Source: DATHTC01 sp963746805 (lineage in GTDB: Bacteria > Actinomycetota > Thermoleophilia > Gaiellales > Gaiellaceae). Taken from it: DNA of 64,000 nt. The position numbers were made by a program, and so were the translations under genes. Shown here piece by piece: positions 51,847-60,448 of the stretch (positions are counted from its first letter, which is position 1; every line of letters starts with the position of its first letter). The notes under the pieces were generated by a model. The model searched no databases. It was not told the DNA's origin and worked only from the letters and a program-made list of their open reading frames with translations. Location of the stretch: the NCBI GenBank assembly GCA_963746805.1, contig CAVVCQ010000005.1, positions 186,001 through 250,000 of the forward strand. Reading direction: 5' to 3'.

Positions 51847-52500
51847 ATGTTGCAGCTCGGCAGTGTCGCGCCCGACTTCGAGGCCGACACCACCGAGGGG
51901 CGCATCCGCTTCCACGAGTGGATGGGCGACTCGTGGGCGGTGCTCTTCTCGCACCCCAAGGACTTCACGCCCGTCTGCGCGACCGAGCTGGGCTCGGTGG
52001 CCGAGCTCAAGCCGGAGTTCGACCGCCGCGGCGTCAAGCTCATCGGCCTCTCCGTCGACCCGCTCGACCGGCACCACGCGTTCGCGGACGACATCGAGGA
52101 GATGCAGGGAACCCGCCCGAACTACCCGCTGATCGCGGACGGTGACTTCGAGGTCTCGAAGCTCTACGGGATGCTCCCCGCCGACACGAGCGGCGACCCG
52201 TTGGCCAGGACGCCGGCGGACAACCAGACCGTGCGGAGCGTGTTCGTGATCGCACCCGACAAGACGATCCGGCTGTACCTCGCCTATCCGATGACGACCG
52301 GGCGCAGCTTCGACGAGCTGCTCCGCGTGATCGACTCGCTGCAGCTCACCGCCAATCACAAGGTCTCGACGCCGGCGAACTGGAAGCAGGGCGACGACGT
52401 GATCATCGCCGGCTCGGTGACCGACGAGGCCGCCCGCGAGCTCTGGCCCGAGGGCTGGGAGTCGCCGAAGCCGTACATGCGGATCGTCCCGCAGCCGTAG
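51847..52500 (+). CDS. Peroxiredoxin, 1-Cys (Prx6-type)
   Basis: Thiol peroxidase of 217 residues reducing hydrogen peroxide and organic peroxides. The peroxidatic Cys44 is in FTPVCATELGS, preceded by FSHPKDF, and the Prx6-group C-terminal arm includes TPANWKQGDDVIIAGSV. No second resolving Cys is evident, so the enzyme is 1-Cys. The ATG at 51847 follows GAAGGGAGA; an in-frame ATG 15 bases upstream is less suitable. Confidence 0.95.
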   Translation: MLQLGSVAPDFEADTTEGRIRFHEWMGDSWAVLFSHPKDFTPVCATELGSVAELKPEFDRRGVKLIGLSVDPLDRHHAFADDIEEMQGTRPNYPLIADGDFEVSKLYGMLPADTSGDPLARTPADNQTVRSVFVIAPDKTIRLYLAYPMTTGRSFDELLRVIDSLQLTANHKVSTPANWKQGDDVIIAGSVTDEAARELWPEGWESPKPYMRIVPQP

Positions 52501-52565
52501 GCCCTGACCGGCCCTGGGGCGGCGGAGACCGATGAGTTTCCGCCGTCCGGCCGGTCTGGTCCTCG

Positions 52566-52856
52566 ATGGCGACACCACCCCGCGAGACGATCGCGTTCGC
52601 GATCCACGGTCCGATTCTGCGCTCCGACCTGCCGGGGCTCTGCGACCGCGTGTGCGCAATCCTCACCGACGCGCCCGCGGAGGAGGCCTTCTGCGACGTC
52701 CGCGGCGTCGAGCCGGACGCGGTGACGGTGGACGCGCTCGCCCGGCTTCAGCTCGCGGCGCGCCGCCGCGGCTGCCGGGTGCGGCTCCGGAACGCCTCGC
52801 CGGCGCTGCTCGACCTCGTGGCGTTCATGGGCCTGACGGACGTCCTCGCCGACTGA
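52566..52856 (+). CDS. STAS domain protein (anti-sigma factor antagonist-like)
   Basis: A 96-residue single STAS domain. The pattern IAFAIHGPILRSDLPGLCDRV, a central strand CDVRGVEPDAVTVDALARLQL and the terminal helix LLDLVAFMGLTDVLAD fit SpoIIAA-like antagonists. The usual phosphorylatable Ser position (DxSG) reads DAVTVDA, so phosphorylation control is doubtful. ATG start. No anti-sigma kinase is next to it. Its stop is 42 bases before the TPR-LuxR start. Confidence 0.72.
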   Translation: MATPPRETIAFAIHGPILRSDLPGLCDRVCAILTDAPAEEAFCDVRGVEPDAVTVDALARLQLAARRRGCRVRLRNASPALLDLVAFMGLTDVLAD

Positions 52857-52898
52857 CCCGAGGTTGGCGCACCGCCGGAGGTGTGCGACGCTTCGGGA

Positions 52899-54548
52899 AT
52901 GGACGCCGTGCGTGCAGCGGACGGCGTCGCCGACGGCTATGCGGCGCTCGCAAGGGGCGACTGGACCGCCGCCCGCGAGGCATTCGACGCCGCGCTCGAC
53001 GCCGGCGGCGACGTCGACCCCGAGGCGCTCGACGGGCGCGGACGGGCGCTGTGGTGGCTCCGCGACGCCGACGGCGCGATCGCGAGCCGGGAACGGGCCT
53101 ATGCCGGCTTCCGGCGCGACGGCGAGCTCGCCCGTGCCGCGCGGATCGCGCTCTGGCTCTCGCGCGAGTACGCGACCGTCTGGGGCAACGAGCCAGCGGC
53201 CGGCGGCTGGCTCGCCCGCGCGGAACGGCTTCTTCGCGACGTCGCGCCCGGCGCCGAGCAGGGATGGCTGCTGCTCGCCCGGGCGGAGCGGACACAGGAC
53301 GCGCGGGCGTCGGCGGAGCTCGCAGCCGCGGCGATCGAGGTTGCCGCAACCGCCGGCGACGTCGATCTCGAGATCCGCGGCCTCGCGCAACTCGGGCTGG
53401 CGCGCGTGGCCTCGGGCGACGTCGACGTCGGCCTCGCGCACCTCGACGAGGCGATGGCCGCCGCGAGCGCCGGAGAGCCGACGTCGCTCGAGACGTTCGC
53501 CGACGTCTGCTGTGCCCTGATGCTCGCGTGCGACCTCGCGCACGACGTCGAGCGCCCGCGGCAGTGGGGCCAGGTCGTCGACGCGTTCCTGCAGCGGTAC
53601 GAGCACGTCCCGCTGCTCGCCTTCTGCAGGACCTGCTGCGCGGACATGCACGCCGCGCGCGGGCGCATCGACGAGGCCGAGGAGGAGCTGACGAGCGCGA
53701 TCCGCGAGCTCGAGGCCGCCGGCCAGCGCTCGCGGTGCGCGCACCCGGCCTCGCGGCTGGCACAGATCCGCGTCCTCCAGGGGCGCCTCGAGGAGGCCGA
53801 CGAGCTCCTGCGCGGCCTCGACGGCGCGCCGGAGACGGTCGAGGCGGCGGCGGCGCTCCGGCTCGCGCGCGGGGAGCCCGCGGCCGCCGCGGCCGTGCTC
53901 GAGCAGCGGCTCGACGAGCTCGGCCGCGACAGCCTCGTCGGCGTGCCGTTCCTCTCGCTGCTCGTCGAGGCCCGCGTGGCGCTCGGGGACACCGCCTCCG
54001 CGGCAGCGGCAGCGACCGCGCTCTCGTCAGTCGCCGTCCCGGGCGGACGCTCCGAGGCCGCCGCCGACGTCGCGCGGGGCCGCGTTTCCGCGGCCCGCGG
54101 CGAGGACGACGCAGCCCCCGCCTTCGGACGCGCCGCAGAGCTCTACCGGCGGGTCGGGCTGCCACTCGACGCCGCGCGCGCACGACTCGAGCTCGCGCGT
54201 GCGCTGGCGGCGACCGAGCCGGAGCTCTCGATCGACGTCGCCCGGCGCGCGCATCGCGAGCTCGAGTCGCTGGGCGCCGATCGCGCCGCCGCCGACGCCT
54301 CGGCCCTGCTCCGGTCGCTCGGCGCGAAGAGCAGGTCGGGGCCGAGAGGCGTCGACGTGCTGACGAAGCGCGAGCAGGAGGTGCTCCGCCTGCTCGGGGA
54401 GGGCCTGTCGAACGCGGAGCTGGGTCGCCGCCTCTTCATCAGCCCGAAGACGGCCGAGCACCACGTGGGCCGCATCCTGCGGAAGCTCGACCTCCGCTCG
54501 CGGGCGGAGGCCGCGGGGTACGCGGCGAGGCACGGGGGTGCCGAATAG
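52899..54548 (+). CDS. LuxR family regulator with TPR-like repeats
   Basis: A 549-residue regulator. Most of the chain is helical repeats of about 35-40 residues (YAALARGDWTAAREAFDAAL, GLAHLDEAMAAASAGE, RIDEAEEELTSAIRELEAAG). They end in a LuxR HTH (LTKREQEVLRLLGEGLSNAELG, SPKTAEHHVGRILRKLDLRSRAEA). There is no ATPase domain. I chose the ATG at 52899; a GTG 18 bases earlier is possible. The HTH closely resembles that of the LAL regulator at 49141-51749. A SnoaL-like gene follows. Confidence 0.85.
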   Translation: MDAVRAADGVADGYAALARGDWTAAREAFDAALDAGGDVDPEALDGRGRALWWLRDADGAIASRERAYAGFRRDGELARAARIALWLSREYATVWGNEPAAGGWLARAERLLRDVAPGAEQGWLLLARAERTQDARASAELAAAAIEVAATAGDVDLEIRGLAQLGLARVASGDVDVGLAHLDEAMAAASAGEPTSLETFADVCCALMLACDLAHDVERPRQWGQVVDAFLQRYEHVPLLAFCRTCCADMHAARGRIDEAEEELTSAIRELEAAGQRSRCAHPASRLAQIRVLQGRLEEADELLRGLDGAPETVEAAAALRLARGEPAAAAAVLEQRLDELGRDSLVGVPFLSLLVEARVALGDTASAAAAATALSSVAVPGGRSEAAADVARGRVSAARGEDDAAPAFGRAAELYRRVGLPLDAARARLELARALAATEPELSIDVARRAHRELESLGADRAAADASALLRSLGAKSRSGPRGVDVLTKREQEVLRLLGEGLSNAELGRRLFISPKTAEHHVGRILRKLDLRSRAEAAGYAARHGGAE

Positions 54549-54622
54549 GGGATTCGCCCCTACCGGGGGGACGCGCCGGCGGTCAGAGTCGGCACGTCAT
54601 CCGAGTCGAAGGAGGAAGTCGA

Positions 54623-55021
54623 ATGTCCGACGAGAGCAAGGCCGTCGTCCGCTCCTACTACGAGCGCGTGATCAACGGGCGCGACCTCGACGCCGTGGAG
54701 GAGTTCTTCGCAGACGAGCGGATGGTCGAGGGCGTCCGGCGCGGGTGCTTCTCGTACTTCAACGCGTTCCCCGACATGCACGTCAGCCTCGACGAGCTGA
54801 TCGGCGAGGGCGACAAGGTGTTCCTGCGCTCGACGCTGACGGGCACGCACGACGGCGAGTACAAGGGCCTCGAGCCGACCGGCCGGCACGTCGCCACCGA
54901 GTGCGCGGAGATCTTCCGCGTCGAGGGCGGCCGCTTCGTCGCCTACTGGTGCCTGACGAACGTCGCGGGCTTGATGCGGCAGCTGACCGAGGAGACCGCA
55001 GAGCCGGCGGCGGCGCGCTAG
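54623..55021 (+). CDS. SnoaL-like/ester cyclase-type protein
   Basis: A 132-residue NTF2-fold protein. The pattern VVRSYYERVINGRDLDAVEEFFADE, FNAFPDMHVSLDELIGEGDKV and THDGEYKGLEPTGRHV is typical of the SnoaL-like polyketide cyclase/ester cyclase group, most members of which have no proven substrate. ATG with GGAGGAAG at good spacing. Its stop overlaps that of the convergent VOC-cupin gene. Confidence 0.85.
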   Translation: MSDESKAVVRSYYERVINGRDLDAVEEFFADERMVEGVRRGCFSYFNAFPDMHVSLDELIGEGDKVFLRSTLTGTHDGEYKGLEPTGRHVATECAEIFRVEGGRFVAYWCLTNVAGLMRQLTEETAEPAAAR

Positions 55022-55722
55022 TCGAGCCACTCCGTCCGGAAGCGCGGGTGCAGGTGGACGTCCACCTGCACCAGGCGCGTCTCGCCGGAGTTGACGAAGC
55101 CATGCGCGACGCCGCCCGGCGCGACCGCGATGTCGCCGGCCCGGAACACGCGCTGCTCGTCGCCGACCGTGAACGTCGCCACGCCCTCGAGGACGACGAA
55201 GATCTCCTCGTAGGGGTGCCGGTGCAGCGCCGGCCCCTCGCCGGGCGCCGCGTCGACGACGATCACCGACACGCTCGCGCCCGAGTCGTCGCCGATCACC
55301 TCCTGGGCCCACGAGCCGCGGCCGAGGTCGCCCGAGGCTCCGCCCCAGTCCTCCGGCGCCACGTCGGCGACGGACTCCGAGAACGTCCAGCTGTGGCCGC
55401 CCGGGTCCTGCGCCGTGTACTGCCGCTCGCCGTACGGGAACTCCTGCGGCGGCGCCACGATCCGTGCGCCGTGGCTCTCGGCGCGCCCGGCGTGCGCCTC
55501 GAGGTCGTGGACGCGGACGAGGACGGATGCCGCATCACTCCCCGCCCCGCGCTCCGTCACCGCCACGGCGCCGTCGCCGACCGCGAGCTGGGCGCGATGG
55601 CTCCCGGCCCGCCAGCGCTCACGAAAGCCGAACGCCGCGCAGAGCCAGTCGACCGCCTCGCCCACGTCGTCGTACGCCAGCACCGGGATCACCGCGGCCC
55701 GCGGCATCGACCGGTTCTGCAT
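55018..55722 (-). CDS. Fusion protein: VOC (glyoxalase-like) domain plus cupin domain
   Basis: A 234-residue chain. Residues 1-120 form a VOC fold (IPVLAYDDVGEAVDWLCAAFGFRERWRAG, ending ERQYTAQDPGGHSWTFSESV). Residues about 130-234 form a small cupin (GPALHRHPYEEIFVVLEGVATFTVGDE with HxH..E metal ligands, then GGVAHGFVNSGE with a further His). Each half could bind a metal. The start at 55722 lies two bases after the sigma factor stop, so the genes are coupled. A sigma factor target or a sensor is possible; function unknown. Confidence 0.8.
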   Translation of the reverse strand: MQNRSMPRAAVIPVLAYDDVGEAVDWLCAAFGFRERWRAGSHRAQLAVGDGAVAVTERGAGSDAASVLVRVHDLEAHAGRAESHGARIVAPPQEFPYGERQYTAQDPGGHSWTFSESVADVAPEDWGGASGDLGRGSWAQEVIGDDSGASVSVIVVDAAPGEGPALHRHPYEEIFVVLEGVATFTVGDEQRVFRAGDIAVAPGGVAHGFVNSGETRLVQVDVHLHPRFRTEWLD

Positions 55723-55724
55723 CG

Positions 55725-56693
55725 CTACCCGGGGTACTCGAGCGGGAGCCCGAACAGCGGGAAGACGCGCTCCGTGTCGAGGAAGAACGTGAGCTCGACG
55801 ACCTTGCCGTCCTCGATCTCGAGCACCTGCAGCGCCCACGGCTCGTAGCCGCCGTCATCGCTCGGCTTGTACTGGCCGAACGCCGGCGCGCCGTTCGCCG
55901 CCACGGTCGGGATCACCCGCGAGCCACGGCAGCCGTTCCCGGGCCCGACCCACCAGGTGAGGATGTCGTCGCGGCCGCTCAGCCAGAGGTCGAACGGCGG
56001 CATCGACTGCGTCGCGTCCTCGGCGATCAGCGAGGTGAGCGCATCCATGTCGTAGTTCTCGAACGCCTCCACGTAGCGCGCGAGGAGGTCGGCGTCGGCC
56101 GCATCCAGCGAGACCGGCCCCTCCGCCGAGACCTCGCTCGCCTCCAGCGTCGCCCGCGCCCGCTGCAGCGCGCTGTTCACCGAGGCGACGCTCGTCTCGA
56201 GCAGCTCCGCCACCTCCGACGCCTTCCAGCGGAGCACCTCGCAGAGGATGAGCACGGCCCGCTGGCGCGGCGGCAGGTGCTGGAGCGCGGCGACGAAGGC
56301 GAGCCGCACCGTCTCGCGCGCCTGCAGGACCTCGGCCGGGTCGCCGTCGGCGGGGACGACGAGCGCGTCGGGGATCGGCTCGAGCCACGTCACCTCGGGC
56401 AGCGTGTTGAGGTTCTCGACCACCGGCTCGCGCGCCGGCCCGAGATCCATCGGCCGCGCACGGCGCTTCCGGCCGTCGAGCATGTCGAGGCACACGTTCG
56501 TGGCGATCCGGTACAGCCAGGAGCGAAGCGCGGCGCGGCCCTCGAAGCGGTCGAAGCCGCGCCAGGCGCGGATGAAGGTGTCCTGCACGGCGTCCTCGGC
56601 CTCGAACGAGGAGCCGAGCATCCGGTAGCAGTACCCGGTGAGCTCGGAGCGGTACTGCTCGAGCTGGACTTCGACCGGCGTCGCGGTGGTCAC
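55725..56693 (-). CDS. ECF sigma factor with C-terminal SnoaL-like domain
   Basis: A 322-residue RNA polymerase sigma factor. Region 2 is GYCYRMLGSSFEAEDAVQDTFIRAWRGFDRFEG with the -10-binding helix, and region 4 is LQHLPPRQRAVLILCEVLRWKASEVAELLETSVASVNSALQRAR. Residues about 195-322 are a SnoaL-like/NTF2 fold (LLARYVEAFENYDMDALTSLIAEDATQSMPP), as in the SigG/SigJ-type (TIGR02960) group where it modulates activity in place of an anti-sigma factor. GTG start. It is followed at once by the VOC-cupin gene. Confidence 0.92.
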   Translation of the reverse strand: MTTATPVEVQLEQYRSELTGYCYRMLGSSFEAEDAVQDTFIRAWRGFDRFEGRAALRSWLYRIATNVCLDMLDGRKRRARPMDLGPAREPVVENLNTLPEVTWLEPIPDALVVPADGDPAEVLQARETVRLAFVAALQHLPPRQRAVLILCEVLRWKASEVAELLETSVASVNSALQRARATLEASEVSAEGPVSLDAADADLLARYVEAFENYDMDALTSLIAEDATQSMPPFDLWLSGRDDILTWWVGPGNGCRGSRVIPTVAANGAPAFGQYKPSDDGGYEPWALQVLEIEDGKVVELTFFLDTERVFPLFGLPLEYPG

Positions 56694-56714
56694 GCCGACA
56701 CTCTAGGTGTCCGT

Positions 56715-57776
56715 CTACACGGCAGGGAGGGTGAAGGAGACCCGCGCCCCACCCTCGGCCCGGCGTTCCGCCCAGATCCTGCCGCCGTGCGCCTCGACGA
56801 GCCCGCGGGCGATCGCGAGCCCGAGCCCGGCGCCGTCGCCCGAACGCGCGCGGTCGCCGCGCCAGAAGCGGTCGAACATCCGCCCCTCCGCCCCCGGCTC
56901 GAGCCCCTCCCCGCTGTCCTCGACCGAGACGCGCACATCCGCGCCGCCGCGCTCGACCACGACTGCGACGGCGCCGTCGGACGGGGTATGGCGGAGCGCG
57001 TTCGCGACGAGGTTGAGGAGGACGCGCTCGATCTTCTCCGGCGCGCACTGCGCACGCGCCGGCGCGACGCGCGTCTCGAGCCGGACGCCCTTCCGCGCCG
57101 CCTCCGGCGCGATCGTACGGACGCAGTCGTCGACGAGGCTCTGCAGCTCCGCCTCGCGCAGCTCGAGCGTCAGCGCGCCCGCGTCGATCCAGGCGAGCTC
57201 GAAGAGGTCGTCGACCCGCGTCGAGAGCGTGCGGACCTGCGCGCCGATCGCGGGCAGGTACTCCTCCGGCTCGGCGAGCCCGTCCTCGATCGCCTCGAGC
57301 ATCGCCCGCAGTGATCCGATCGGCGTCCGCAGGTCGTGGCTCGCCCACGTGACGAGCTCGCGCCGGGCGTCGAAGAGCCGCTCGAGTTCGCTCGCCATGG
57401 TGTTGAACGAGCGGGCGAGCTCGGCGAGCTCGCGCGGCCCGCGCTCGTCGGCCCGTACGGAGAGGTCACCCGCCGCGACCGCGCGCGAGGCGTCGCGGAG
57501 GCGCCGGATCCGGGCCGCGATCGAGGCCGCCAGGAGGAGCGAGGCGCCGACCGCGACCGACGCGGACGCGGCCGCGACGGCGAGGATCTTCACGTCGTCC
57601 CCCATGTGGAACATGACCCAGCCGGAGAGGAAGACGACCGCGAGCGGCAGGGTCACCGCGAGGAGCGCCAGACCCGCGAGCTGCGTCCGGACGCTCGGGA
57701 GCAGGCGCAGCGCGAGCGCGAGGACGCTTCCGACGACGAGCGTAGCCAGCGCGACGACGACGGCGAGGCCGATCAC
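56715..57776 (-). CDS. Sensor histidine kinase
   Basis: A 353-residue kinase. Two membrane helix regions at the N-terminus (VVVALATLVVGSVLALALRLL and a second pair up to about 100) are followed by HAMP. The H-box TWASHDLRTPIGSLRAM has its His near 144; then come the N-box LLNLVANALRHTP, DSGEGLEPG and GDGAGLGLAIARGLV. No sizeable extracytoplasmic domain is evident, so it probably senses within the membrane. GTG start overlaps the stop of its response regulator by four bases. Confidence 0.92.
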   Translation of the reverse strand: MIGLAVVVALATLVVGSVLALALRLLPSVRTQLAGLALLAVTLPLAVVFLSGWVMFHMGDDVKILAVAAASASVAVGASLLLAASIAARIRRLRDASRAVAAGDLSVRADERGPRELAELARSFNTMASELERLFDARRELVTWASHDLRTPIGSLRAMLEAIEDGLAEPEEYLPAIGAQVRTLSTRVDDLFELAWIDAGALTLELREAELQSLVDDCVRTIAPEAARKGVRLETRVAPARAQCAPEKIERVLLNLVANALRHTPSDGAVAVVVERGGADVRVSVEDSGEGLEPGAEGRMFDRFWRGDRARSGDGAGLGLAIARGLVEAHGGRIWAERRAEGGARVSFTLPAV

Positions 57777-58450
57777 GGGCTGAACCGGTAGCCCACGCCC
57801 CAGACCGTCTCCAGGAGCCGGGGAACGGACGGGTCGTCCTCGATCTTCGCGCGCAGGCGGCGCATGTGGACGGTGACGGTGCCCGTGTCGACCGCGGCCT
57901 CGTACCCCCAGACCCGGTCCATCAGCTGGTCGCGCGAGAACACCTGCCGCGGGTTGCTCGCGAGGAAGAACAGCAGGTCGAACTCCTTCGCCGTCAGGCG
58001 CAGCGGCTCGCCGCCCTTCGTCACTTCCCGGGTGCCGGCGTCGAGTTCGAGGCCTCCGAACACGAGGTGGGTGTTGCGCGGCTGCGGCACGCTGGCTCGC
58101 CGGAGCACGGTCTTCACCCGCGCGGCGAGCTCGCGCGGGGAGAACGGCTTCGTCACGTAGTCGTCCGCGCCGAGCTCGAGCCCGACGATGCGGTCGGCCT
58201 CCTCGGCGCGGGCCGTGAGCATGATCACGGGCAGCTCCGACCATTCGCGGATCCGGCGGCAGACGGTCAGGCCGTCGGTGCCGGGCAGCATCAGGTCGAG
58301 GACGACGAGGTCCGGATGCTCCTGCTCGACAAGCGCGACCGCCGCGTCGCCGTCCCCGGCCTCGAGGGTGCGATAGCCCTCCCGGCGCAGGTACTTGACG
58401 ACGACCTCGCGGACGACCGACTCGTCATCGACGACAAGCACCGTCGGCAC
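57773..58450 (-). CDS. Response regulator, OmpR family
   Basis: A 225-residue regulator partnered with the following kinase. Acidic VDDE at 8-10, phospho-Asp52 in VVLDLMLPGTDG, Lys in YVTKPFS, and a C-terminal winged helix LTAKEFDLLFFLASNPRQVFSRDQLMDRVWGYE ending VWGVGYRFSP. GTG start. The two genes overlap and read away from the small secreted protein gene. Confidence 0.95.
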   Translation of the reverse strand: MPTVLVVDDESVVREVVVKYLRREGYRTLEAGDGDAAVALVEQEHPDLVVLDLMLPGTDGLTVCRRIREWSELPVIMLTARAEEADRIVGLELGADDYVTKPFSPRELAARVKTVLRRASVPQPRNTHLVFGGLELDAGTREVTKGGEPLRLTAKEFDLLFFLASNPRQVFSRDQLMDRVWGYEAAVDTGTVTVHMRRLRAKIEDDPSVPRLLETVWGVGYRFSP

Positions 58451-58468
58451 CTCGGCATTGTCCGTGAT

Positions 58469-58515
58469 GCGGGGCGTCGCCCGGGTTACAGAACCCTGAA
58501 ATCACGACGCCCCGC
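58469..58515 (-). terminator. Nested hairpin between secreted protein and response regulator genes
   Basis: Outer 11-bp stem GCGGGGCGTCG (58469-58479) with CGACGCCCCGC (58505-58515) encloses a smaller hairpin GGGTT/AACCC (58483-58487 with 58492-58496). It begins 14 bases after the secreted protein stop on the minus strand and ends 18 bases before the regulator start, so it could also act as a leader structure. Confidence 0.6.
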
Positions 58516-58528
58516 TCCAGTGGCCGCG

Positions 58529-58969
58529 TTACTTGAGCTTGATCACCGGGCAGACGAACTGCTTGACGACGCCGGCGTCGGTCGCCCCGCCGGGGCCGGC
58601 ATCGGCCAGCGCGGCCAGCACCTCGGCCTCGCTGTCGAGGTCGCCGCTGTCGTTCGCGTCGTGCGCCGCCACCGTCGCGGCCCAGCTGGTGTTGTAGGCG
58701 ATCTCGTGCACCATCCAGCGGCCGCCGTTGTAGTCGCCGTCGCCGGGCGCCGCCGTGGCCACGTTGAACGGCTGGCCGGCGAGCATGTAGATCGTGTCGA
58801 AGCTGTGCGCCGGCGCGCCCGTGCTGGACAGGTCGGTCGGCGTGTTGACCGTCCGGTAGAGCGTGCCGTCGACGTAGAACGCCGGCCCGGTCACGCCGCC
58901 GGAGCCGGCGAGCGCCGAGCCGGCCGTCGCGAGCGCGGCGACGGCGAGCACTGTTGCGAGACGGAACAT
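58529..58969 (-). CDS. Small secreted protein of unknown function
   Basis: A 146-residue protein with a signal peptide (MFRLATVLAVAALATAGSALA) and a mature part rich in Gly, Ala, Asp and Thr. A loop HDANDSGDLDSEAE resembles an EF-hand-like calcium loop but lacks the standard twelfth-position acid. It ends FVCPVIKLK. ATG behind AGGAGGGG. I do not recognise a family. The final hydrophobic-Lys tail is reminiscent of the end of the PxKF protein (FKLK) but this may be chance. Confidence 0.7.
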   Translation of the reverse strand: MFRLATVLAVAALATAGSALAGSGGVTGPAFYVDGTLYRTVNTPTDLSSTGAPAHSFDTIYMLAGQPFNVATAAPGDGDYNGGRWMVHEIAYNTSWAATVAAHDANDSGDLDSEAEVLAALADAGPGGATDAGVVKQFVCPVIKLK

Positions 58970-59098
58970 GTGGGGAATCCCCTCCTTCGTCGGAGTCGTG
59001 CGGAGGGTTCCCGCCGCGTCTTGCGCAGTGCTCTCGCGGGGCTTACGGAACGATGAACCTTGACACCGTCGCGACGGTCGCGACCCTCGTCGACGGAC

Positions 59099-59897
59099 GT
59101 GCCCGACGTCTACGCGACGATCACCGAGGCCGATCCGGCCGTCGTCGAGCAGCTCGCCGACATCCTCGAGCTGCGCGCCGCTGATCCGCAGCAGCGGGAG
59201 CTGCGCGACGCATACCTCGCCGACCTCGCGTTGGACGGTGCCCGCGTCGCGGAGGTCGGCTGCGGCACCGGCGCCGTCGCCCGCGACCTCGCCTCGCGCG
59301 CGGGCGTCGCGGAGGTGGTCGGCGTCGACCCGTCGCCGGTGCTGCTCGCGCGAGCGCGGGAGCTCGGCGGCGGCGTCTCGTATGTCGAGGGCGACGGGCG
59401 CGCGCTCCCGCTCGAGGACGCGTCGCTGGACGTCGTCGTCTTCCACACGACCCTCTGTCACATCCCCGAACCGGACCGCGCACTCGCCGAGGCGTGGCGG
59501 GTGCTCCGGCCGGAGCGGACGGCTGGCGGTCTTCGACGGCGACTACGCGACGACGACGATGTCGACCGGCCCGTTCGACCCGCTGCAGGCGTGCGCGGAC
59601 GCCGTCGTCGACTTCCTCGTCCACGACCCGTACCTCGTGCGCTCCCTGCCGCGCCTCGCCGCCGCTACCGGCTTCGAGGTCGAGCGGCTGCGCGGCCACA
59701 GCTACGTCGAGGCGCCTGCGTCCGGCGGGTACATGGTGACGCTGGCCGAGCGTGGCGCGGCGATCCTCGCCGACGCAGGCCGGATCTCGCGCGCCACGGC
59801 CGACGCGCTCGCGGCCGAGGCCCGGCGCCGCTCCGACGAGGGCGTGTTCTTCGGCCACATCGCGTACGCGAGCCTCACCGCCCGGAAGCCCGCGTAG
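59099..59897 (+). CDS. SAM-dependent methyltransferase (one +1 frame break)
   Basis: Class I methyltransferase of about 265 residues after correction. Motif I VAEVGCGTGAVARDLA, motif II VVGVDPSPVLLARAREL and the post-I region ALPLEDASLDVVVFHTTLCHIP are UbiE/methyltransf_25-like. After a break near 59519 the frame continues RLAVFDGDYATTTM and runs to TARKPA. Removing one base gives 266 codons including stop. GTG start at 59099. Substrate unknown. Confidence 0.82.
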
Positions 59898-59972
59898 CCG
59901 CGGTCTCATCGCCGTTTCATGCGTGCGAGCTAGAAGAACGGGAACGAAGGCACGCGAGACCAGGGAGGACAC

Positions 59973-60299
59973 ATGCGACGCTTCACGACACGCAGGCTCG
60001 CTATCGCCACCGCCGTCGTCGTCGCAGCCGCCGCGATCGGCGGCGGGGTCGCGATCGCGGCCGGCGGGGACGACGACGCCTCCGAAACGCCGATCACCGG
60101 AGCCGCGCTCCAGAAGGCGTCGGCGGCGGCGCTCGCCCACACCGGCGGGGGGAAGGTCACCGGCACGGAGGTCGGCGACGAGGAGAGCCGCTACGAGGTC
60201 GAGGTGACTCTCGACGACGGCTCGCAAGTCGACGTCCAGCTCGACGAGCAGTTCGGCGTCGTGGGCTCCGAGACGGAGCACGGCGAGCAGGACGACTGA
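59973..60299 (+). CDS. PepSY-like domain protein
   Basis: A 108-residue exported or membrane-anchored protein. A basic N-terminus and hydrophobic helix (LAIATAVVVAAAAIGGGVAIAAGG) lead to a PepSY-type fold: ITGAALQKASAAALAHTGGGKVTGTEVGDEESRYEVEVTLDDGSQVDVQLDEQF. PepSY modules often bind or inhibit proteases or redox partners outside the cell. ATG start behind GGGAGGA. A repeat-containing stretch follows. Confidence 0.82.
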   Translation: MRRFTTRRLAIATAVVVAAAAIGGGVAIAAGGDDDASETPITGAALQKASAAALAHTGGGKVTGTEVGDEESRYEVEVTLDDGSQVDVQLDEQFGVVGSETEHGEQDD

Positions 60300-60318
60300 C
60301 GCGAGCAACACGGTCCGC

Positions 60319-60348
60319 AAGCGACCTAGTGACAGTCTGTTGCTTTGT
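60319..60348 (+). repeat. 30-base direct repeat, copy 1
   Basis: AAGCGACCTAGTGACAG then one variable base, then CTGTTGCTTTGT. The second copy is exactly 100 bases downstream with a single mismatch. It lies 20 bases after the PepSY gene. Confidence 0.75.
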
Positions 60349-60418
60349 TGCTTTCGGTTCGGGAAACGACCGCGGGGCTTCGTCCGGTCTTGGGGAGCAG
60401 CGCCGTAACCCCGTTCGA

Positions 60419-60448
60419 AAGCGACCTAGTGACAGACTGTTGCTTTGT
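60419..60448 (+). repeat. 30-base direct repeat, copy 2, over the next gene's start
   Basis: Differs from copy 1 at one base (60436 A versus 60336 T). Here GTGACA (60429-60434) can also pair with TGTCAC (60446-60451), making a hairpin. The copy overlaps the only upstream in-frame start (TTG 60445) of the oxidoreductase gene. Confidence 0.75.

Noticed and set aside
47532..52094. A minus-strand open frame of about 1,520 codons spanning the DHA2 pump and running far upstream
   Set aside because: Only the part from 48980 down is pump sequence. The upstream part is antisense to the ATPase-LuxR regulator and peroxiredoxin and has low-complexity Arg/Ala-rich translation, as expected from GC-rich codon bias.
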